Shown here: positions 57,332 to 64,000 of the stretch, one piece after another | How positions within the stretch are numbered: the stretch's first letter is position 1 | Layout: each line of letters opens with the position of its first letter | Origin: Cheiracanthium punctorium | Lineage: Eukaryota; Arthropoda; Arachnida; Araneae; Cheiracanthiidae | DNA: 64,000 nt | Direction: 5' to 3' | Assembly (NCBI GenBank): GCA_038373885.1 | Contig: JAWZYV010002511.1 | Location: 279,060-343,059, forward strand | Notes under the pieces: model-generated | What the model was told of the DNA's origin: nothing | Database searches by the model: none | What the model saw: the letters and a program-made list of their open reading frames with translations, nothing else | Position numbers and translations under genes: made by a program

Positions 57332-57839
57332 TGTCTTATGCTGGAGTAAATTCACCACAAACTTTGAATAGCTTTACTTTGTGAAATTAAATCTGTGATG
57401 ACGTCATCTTAGTGGACCTATGGATGACGTAAAAGTTTCTGTTCACAGGCATTGTATATCTAGGAGGTGTTGCCTAGATACAGAAAGCCTGAGCGCTGAA
57501 GCTTTGACGCCATCATTAGGCCTTCAAGTAATGACGTCACAACACTTTCATTCTCATAAAGTAAAACTATTTCAGATTTCTGGTGAATGCTACAGATATT
57601 AAAAAGTATCTTAAGTGAAAGATAAAAATTAAAATACGTTCGTGACGCAAAACAATTCATTGTGATTTACTCCCGTATTACATTATATAATTAGTTACAG
57701 TTAAAAACTGCTCTTTTTTGTAAAATTAATTTTTCTATCTCAATTCATTTAAATGTTGTTATGAGAGAGTGAATCCACCAGAAATTTCGAATAGTTTTAC
57801 TTTATGAAATTTAATCTGTGATGTCGTCACCTTTAGAAG

Positions 57840-58600
57840 ACCACCTTAACCTCATCCTGCAATGGACTGCCAAATGGCCCATCAAACTCAATGTTGACAA
57901 ATGACAGGCAATCTACTTTTCAAATAGGCTACCACCTTCTAGAATTATGATCGACGATAATCCCATCGACTGGACTAGTAAAGCGAAATACCTTGGTGTT
58001 ACGTTAGATAAGAATCTAACTTGGAAAGCGCATATCACTGATGCCAGAAACAAAATGACGGCCGCCTTCCGCCGTCTTCATCCTCTTATTTTCAACAGCA
58101 AAGTCTACAGACATAATAAAGTGCTATTCTACAAGTCCATCATTAGACCCAACGCTGCTTACGCTGCCCCGGTTTGGGCAAACACGGTTAAATCCAACCT
58201 CAGCATTCTTGAACGACGTCAAAGCACCATATTAAGATCCATCAGACACGGACACCATTTCCTGTCTAACCAGACTATTCGACGGGACCTCAAGATCGCA
58301 ACCTTAAAAAAAACTGTGCACAAACTATCACAGCGGTTCTATTCAAGGAACAGAAACTTACCGAATGAAACTGGGGCTGAGTTACCGGATTAAGACCCGA
58401 CGCTCCCAATGAACAGAAAAAGGCCCATGGCCTCTCTCGCCATCCTCCATCGACAACTGCATCGACTACCTGATTGATTGAACTAACGCACGCCATGCTT
58501 AGGGCTTCTATTTAAACACAAGATCAAATCCTTCCACATACTGGAGATGAGCACCTCGAGTGCAGGTACTCCATTGTATACCCCTCAGTCAGTCAGTCAG
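57840..58600 (+). mobile_element. 5'-truncated non-LTR retrotransposon (LINE) with TCAG tail
   Basis: It is inserted in PalB copy B with a 13-bp target duplication TCACCTTTAGAAG (57827-57839 and 58601-58613). It contains only the end of the reverse transcriptase ORF, a 3' UTR of about 190 bp, and a 3' tail of CAGT/TCAG tetranucleotides in place of poly-A. This fits target-primed reverse transcription that stopped early. Confidence 0.92.
57842..58393 (+). pseudogene. LINE reverse transcriptase, C-terminal fragment
   Basis: 184 codons in one frame begin HLNLILQWTAKWPIKLNVDK, then an in-frame TGA (57902-57904), then QAIYFSNRLPPSRIMIDDNP. The motif KYLGVTLDKNLTWKAHI and the thumb-like region FYKSIIRPNAAYAAPVWANT, LSILERRQSTILRSI are characteristic of Jockey-like non-LTR polymerases. 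The catalytic FADD motif lies upstream of the truncation and is absent. The frame ends ...AELPD and a stop. Jockey-group assignment is likely; the clade is not settled, and the tetranucleotide tail is unusual for Jockey itself. Confidence 0.85.
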
Positions 58601-58687
58601 TCACCTTTAGAAGGCCAACTGATGACGTAGAGGCTTGGTGACGTAGCAGTGGTTAGGCTTTATATATCTAGGAGGCAGTGATTAAGG

Positions 58688-58888
58688 CAAAGTTACTCGA
58701 GAGTTATCTAAGGAAGGGTACCTTGGGCAGAGGCCTTTTGAAGGGTTTCTAACGCGTATTCAGGTTACATCTGGAGAAAACCGCCTATTAGATCGATGGC
58801 AGCGCGATAGGCCCAAACCAGGGATCTTATCACTCTTTAGTCATCTACTATGTTCAGTGTACTTATCCATTCGGCTATGGTGGGGCTG
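58688..58888 (-). mobile_element. SINE-1 copy
   Basis: On the minus strand the head CCACCATAGCCGAATGGATA, AGTACACTGAACATAGTAG and a degraded B-box (ATCCCTGGTTTGGGCC) lead into GGCGGTTTTCTCCAGATGTA, CCTGAATACGCG. It lies immediately beside the right target duplication of PalB copy B. Confidence 0.72.
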
Positions 58889-58889
58889 A

Positions 58890-60054
58890 AATATATTTGC
58901 TATTGCATTATATAAAGAAAATGCAAAATAGGAATATATTTCAAATGCAACTGATATCTAAAAAATACTTGTGAATGTTATGATTCCATTTGGCTTTACA
59001 GGAACTAAAAGGTTTAATAAATACTGTTGTAGGATAATAAATAGAGTACATTGACCATACATAACCTACTGAATTCATTTCTTTATTTATTTACTCTTTT
59101 TCATATTTTCCAAAGTAGCGAATATTTTCAACTGAATATCACGAAATTTTAAAACTTCTAGATAAAGTAACACTATTTCTTGATTCTTTTCAATAAAATA
59201 TAGGGTCAATTTTCAATCATTCTCTAACTCAATAAATGAATCGTGAGACTGTAATGTTCTGATCTTTATATCTTTAATGTTAGGGTCAGAAAAAAAAAGG
59301 TTTACGTTCATCCTCTCAACGTGATGGAGACAGGTGTTCTCGCAATAATACTAACACAATTAGAACGATGAGAACGCATCATCGTATGAATAATGAAATC
59401 TTATGACTTAATGTGTCATTATATTCAAACGGGTTGTTGTAAACGAAAACTTTTCCGTTAAGGATTTGATATAAGTTGTTAGGATTGCTTCAGGAAAATG
59501 TAGTCTGCTAGGTCAGGGAAAATTTGACCTGCTTGAACATTTAAATTATAATTAGAAGAAAGCAAAGTTCACGAACTGTTTATTTGCAATAAAAAAGTCT
59601 ATCGTCTTCCAGACTACTATTATTTAGCGTTAATAGTATTGGTTATTCCTTAAAAACTTATATTGTAAAATATCATTACACGATTTTTGTAAAGCTTTAT
59701 AAGTTTTAGATATGTACTGTTTTGTAGCCATTTCACTCAAAGAATGTTCTTTAAATTGCAATATTCTAAAATATCATAAACTTTTAAAAATATATACTTC
59801 GGTGAGCTTTAAAGCAGTCGTTTATAGGTATGGACATAAATTTTTCTTCATTCTCTAGTTTTAGTCTGCAAGTGCGATTTGCAAGTGCAAGTGTAGGTTT
59901 AATAAACTTTCAGCTGAAACTTTTAAAAAATTCTTTTTTCCCTCAAATTCTAAATCTTCTTGCCATTTTAGAAAAATCTATTGTTTTGTCGAAAATTTTA
60001 CGTGATTACTACTAACAGTGAAACATGTGACACAATTTTTCTCCTCCGTTCATC
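58890..60054. other. AT-rich DNA without a gene
   Basis: Nothing recognisable. Confidence 0.5.
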
Positions 60055-60412
60055 CAACACCTCCTTAAAAAGAGAAACCTAACATCTCCTACGTCACCAG
60101 GCTTAAACGTTACCCTGAAGATTAAGTTTAAAAGTTTTATTTCCACAAAGCAAAACTATTAAAAATTTCTGGTGAATTTACTCATAATAACAATGTTTTA
60201 ATAATTTGAGATAGAAAACATAATTTTACGACTAATGGCAATTTTTAACCATGATTAATTAGATAATTTGATAAGGAAATAGATCATAATGAATAATTTT
60301 GAATGAGAAAGGTATTTTAATTTTAATGTCTAATTTAATATATTTTTAAATATTTGTAGCACTCACCAGAAATTTTAAATAGTTTTACTTGTGAAAACAA
60401 AACTGTGATGGC
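60055..60412 (-). mobile_element. PalB MITE, right end missing
   Basis: It starts CAACACCTCCTTAAAAAGAG in reversed orientation (CTGGTGAATTTACTCATAAT first). It stops at ACTGTGATGGCACC, short of the second terminal repeat. Confidence 0.82.
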
Positions 60413-62024
60413 ACCTAGTCCGCAGTGTTAAATGCATTCCTATTTCTTCTTAAAATTGAAGTGTTAAAATACATTGAAATTACTCACTTCGTTTGAATAT
60501 ATTTTTACATCTCATTTCATTATTTATGAACATCTTAAAGCTGGAACAAAGTAATAAACTAAAGGCCAGTTAATAAATAATTTACTTATTACTTCTCTGT
60601 ACAAAATTATGCTTTACTGATCAAAATTAAGTTTATTTTGATAGAACTAAAAGAGAGATGAGCAACATATTTTAATAAATTCGTTGTAATTAGTGATTGA
60701 ACGGAAAATTAAATTTTATCCTATATCTATGAAAGTTTTCATTACTAAAGCTGCAGTAGTGTGTGGTGAAGGAGCATTTCTTAAAAGGTGATTTTATAAA
60801 ACTTTTCAGCAATCACATTAAAAATGTTAAAATAGAACTAGCAAGGTTTCTTTTGATAAAAAGTAAACTTTCAAAAGAATTTCTCAAATTGAACTAATTA
60901 TCGTGTTACTCTAAACTATGTTTTTGCAGTGAAACTTGCCACACTGTAGTTAAAAATAGCATCTTATCTGAGTTACTATAATTTGCACTAGTATTATGCT
61001 ACTTTTTGTCCTAATTAATAAGCGAGTTACTCTCTGAATGAGAAACAGCTCGTTTTTCTTTCTGAAAATAAAAGATGAGAAAACTGTATTCTTTCTTAAA
61101 AATTTTTTGACTCACATAGAAAAGGTAAATGCTATAATGAAAATAATTATATTGTGGAGTAAAAAATGTAAATACTGAAAGCCTTCCCAAGTTTCTATTC
61201 TAAACTATAACTTTCTGAAGTCAAAATTTCAGGGATGACTTTTTCACTGTGATGTCCATGATGTTTTTCCATGTAAGCACGGAATGTATCCGTAGATACT
61301 AATTTTATATTAAATTAATGAGAGTGAATGCGACCTAACTAGTCGGACTGAGAAAATGTTCCATAATTGGTGTATTTAAAATTATTGTTTTCTCTTTCAA
61401 TTATTTCTGAGATATTTCAACATTTGTCGTTACCATTCAAATGCAAATAAACTTTTCATATTTTACCTTTTAATCTCAACACCTTTTAATACTTTATATC
61501 CTTTTAATCTCATCTTGGTTATCACAGTATACTGTGAGATATAACTATTTAGTATTGTATTTTCACTGATTCTGATCTAATGAACTTCTAGCTATTGTGA
61601 TATTGATACATTCAAAGCTATTCTTGAGAAATATATTTTTAAATTTTTTTATTAATTTAAGGTAAATTGTAAATAAAAATGAAACATGAAAGTATCCTAT
61701 TTTTGGAATGTAATGAACATTTTAAATAACTTTAGGAATGTTTGAGCCAAAATTATTAATTCTGAATTATAAACTGCAGTACAATAGCCGTAATGTTCTT
61801 TGTATATTAAAGACTATAAATTTTTTTTTTCAAAATTGTCCAAAAGTAATAATAATAATAATAAACAAATAAATAAGCGCAACCAATCATGCACCCTAGA
61901 GTTAACATTGCTAAAAATTTAGTTTTCTATTGCCTATGAAATAAAGCTAGATAAAAATTATATTCACTTAACTTTAAGTGCGTAGTTTAATTTGTTTGCA
62001 ATAACCTTAAGACCCTATATTATA
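60413..62024. other. AT-rich DNA without a gene
   Basis: A short AAT microsatellite lies at about 61848-61863. Nothing else. Confidence 0.5.
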
Positions 62025-62034
62025 TACCCTTACA

Positions 62035-62211
62035 TAGGTGCCAAGTATTACGGTATATAATTAACCACTTTTTGTGAACAGTAATTTTCTGTTTAAATTA
62101 TAGCGAAATTTTAAATTGGAAGCGTGGCCTAGGAACTTTTTTAGAAAATTTTTCAAAAAAATTACTGTTTACGAAAAGTGATTAATTATATTTCGTAATA
62201 CTTGGCACCTA
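62035..62211. mobile_element. PalA hairpin MITE (177 bp), exact 10-bp duplication
   Basis: The termini TAGGTGCCAAGTATTACGG and its complement AATACTTGGCACCTA are intact. TACCCTTACA lies on both sides (62025-62034 and 62212-62221). This is the best-preserved PalA copy. Confidence 0.92.
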
Positions 62212-62221
62212 TACCCTTACA

Positions 62222-63592
62222 TAAAAAACAACACTCAAAAGTAAGCAGTTAAAATTATTTTATGGATACAATTAAAAAAGGAAGTTCCAGAGCTTTTTTT
62301 AAGCTTTTTTAATAGTTATAATTTGATTTTTAAATGATGTGCAATATTAAAAAACACGTTTGAATGCGTTATAAAATAATTTTTTAAATCAAAATACTCA
62401 AAACTGACCTTTTAAGCGCTGGTAGATGTAGTGGTGAATACAGAAATTTTTTTTCGAAGGATGGTGTATAGATTAATATCAGTTCAGAATTGCAAGAATT
62501 ATTATCAGAAAGCCGATTTTATTTAGTGTAAACACTTTTATTTTGAAGATACGCCCCTAAATCCACCCTTGTGCCTATTTAAATATTCTGATTGTTTTTC
62601 AATTTATATATTCAAACGTTTCAGTGCTTGTATTATAATTGTTAATGTTAACTGTGATCAAAATTAGTACATTTCAAATTATTATCGAAGCACAATGATT
62701 GCGATTAAAGTTTGTGTAGTAGAATTTTTTTAGTAATAATTATAAATCATTCTAAACATCTTGTAATTACTCAGTCAGATTGTTTTCTTAATAAGTTCTA
62801 TGAAAAGTAATTGATGCATTAGGATTTATTCCAATTGCTTAAGTAACTGTTAATGACCAATTAATCAAAATTCTTAGGTAAGTCCTATTCTCTTCAATCC
62901 GCAAAATACATCAGACAAAGAAATAACTGTAAATTTATCTGCATTAATCCGCATAATTTGCTAATGAATTCATGATCTGACTTGTATCTTATTTTAAATA
63001 ATGTAATCTTATTTTAAGTAATGTGATCTTATACTTCCTGCTTACTTTTATGACCATGGAGTAGAAGATGAGAATCCATAATTTAAAGCATGCAAACGTC
63101 CACATTTATTGACTACCTTAGTCCTTGTAAATTATCTAGAGAAATGCTATTAACAACATAATTTAACTTATTAACTGAAATTAATCTGAAATACTTTGTG
63201 TAGTTTCCGCTTTAATACAAAGTTTTCGTAATTAACAGCAGCCTATTTTCCATTCCCTCTCTTTAAACAGATTTCTAAATAATCAAGTTCATCTCGACAC
63301 CCGAAAAGTCTTTAATTAACTAAAACATTCAGACTGTATTTGAGATTCCCAGTATTAAAGTATTAATTGTATATCGTCAGAATGTTTTGAAATTTCACAT
63401 TTGCATTTTAACTCCGGAATCCGTCAAAAGAAACCATGAATGAACTTTCGAGTTTAGCTTTGGTTTCCACATAACGAAGTTGAGTTGTGTTGCTGTCAGG
63501 GAATCGGGCTTATTAGCAAAACTAAATCATGTGAATTGTATGTGGGGAAAAAACACCATACTCCTTAGAAAAAACTTTGGTACCCTAATAGC
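62222..63592. other. AT-rich DNA without a gene
   Basis: Nothing recognisable. Confidence 0.5.
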
Positions 63593-64000
63593 ACCGTGAC
63601 CAAAATGAGAAGTCACAGTGACATCGCATTTCCGTCACGCGACATCGCGAATGAGTCACAATTGAGTCACCTTGACTGTCTAATGTCCTTCCGCGGCAAC
63701 GTAACAATGTGACGTCACCGTGACGTCAAATCGGGACTTATTTGCGACATTGTGACTTCAATGCGACGTCAAAGGGACGGATATTCAATAGGACCGTTCC
63801 CTAAATGTGAAGTCACCATGACTTCGCATTGAAGTCACAATGTCACAAATAAGTCCCACTTTGACTTCGCGGTGACGTCACCTTGACTGTCTAATGTCCT
63901 TCCGCGGCAACGTCTCAAGGGGACGTCACCGTGACGTCAAATCGGGACTTATTTGCGACATTGTGACTTCAATGCGACGTCAAAGGGACGGATATTCAAT
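63593..64000 (+). mobile_element. Left end of a GTCAC/GTGAC-rich element, continuing past the window
   Basis: It begins CCCTAATAGCACCGTGACC, the terminus also seen at 40743 and 43660. A block of about 120 bp (CTTGACTGTCTAATGTCCTT ... GATATTCAAT) at about 63671-63790 repeats at about 63892-64000. Between them lies an inverted version (GAAGTCACCATGACTTCGCA ... GGTGACGTCACC). No coding sequence is reached before the window ends. Confidence 0.75.

Larger units (their letters stand above)
52325..57472 (+). mobile_element. PalB copy A (429 bp net), inserted in copy B's terminal repeat
   Basis: It starts CAACACCTCCTAGACAGAG and ends ATATCTAGGAGGTGTTG. It is flanked by exact CCTAGAT (52318-52324 and 57473-57479), a 7-mer belonging to B's left terminus. 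It is split at 52617/57337 by the gypsy element. TGACGTCA lies at 52391-52398 and 57399-57406. Confidence 0.93.
52310..58680 (+). mobile_element. PalB copy B (442 bp net), holding a nested stack
   Basis: Its pieces are 52310-52324 (CACTGCCTCCTAGAT), 57480-57839 and 58614-58680 (ending TATCTAGGAGGCAGTG). The outer flanks ACTAAGG (52303-52309) and ATTAAGG (58681-58687) match in six of seven bases. The first gap is PalB copy A plus the gypsy element; the second is the LINE. The net length of 442 bp equals the free copy at 35614-36055. Confidence 0.92.

Overview
This 64-kb window looks like intergenic or intronic DNA from an AT-rich arthropod genome, most plausibly an arachnid. That placement is inference. 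It rests on no visible bacterial gene structure, abundant microsatellites and tRNA-derived SINEs, Tc1/mariner remnants, and a Ty3/gypsy element with the CsRn1-type tRNA-Trp primer-binding site and Cys-His gag cluster. I found no convincing host protein-coding gene. The only hint of a host gene is a CpG-richer block at about 27.84-28.13 kb with one short ATG frame followed by a GT.

The window is dominated by mobile elements. The most abundant is a roughly 430-440 bp non-autonomous palindromic DNA transposon, called PalB here. I place about 14 copies, and nearly every copy with both ends preserved is flanked by a 7-bp target duplication. Its terminal regions carry several perfect TGACGTCA octamers (the CRE consensus). 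A second hairpin family, PalA (about 175 bp, termini TAGSTGCCAA), has about a dozen copies with 9-10 bp duplications. Other elements are a complete Tc1-like transposon with one internal stop (25.0-26.6 kb), a decayed Tc1-like copy (47.4-48.6 kb), two mariner-type remnants (0.65-1.0 and 30.3-30.8 kb), a 473-bp TA-target element inside a PalB copy, two SINE families (one copy nested in the other), and an element family whose ends are packed with GTCAC/GTGAC motifs (40.7-43.7 kb and 63.6 kb to the window end).

Layout: 0-12 kb is quiet AT-rich DNA with hairpins, an 830-bp foldback (6.6-7.5 kb) and SINE pieces. 12.6-22.6 kb is a dense PalB cluster, including a composite array and a ~140-bp tandem repeat interrupted by PalB. 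25.0-26.6 kb is the Tc1-like element. 26.8-40 kb has SINEs, PalA, two complete PalB copies and long empty stretches. 40.2-46.4 kb holds nested elements with repeat-rich ends. 47.4-48.6 kb is the broken Tc1. 50.2-52.2 kb holds PalA copies. 52.3-58.7 kb is a four-element stack that the duplications let one date: PalB copy B, then PalB copy A inside B's terminal repeat, then a 4.7-kb Ty3/gypsy element inside A, plus a 5'-truncated LINE inside B. 58.7-64 kb is mostly empty, ending in the GTCAC-type element.

None of the protein-coding transposon genes is intact across its full length, apart from the gypsy gag frame, so the window reads as a record of successive insertions rather than an active gene neighbourhood.
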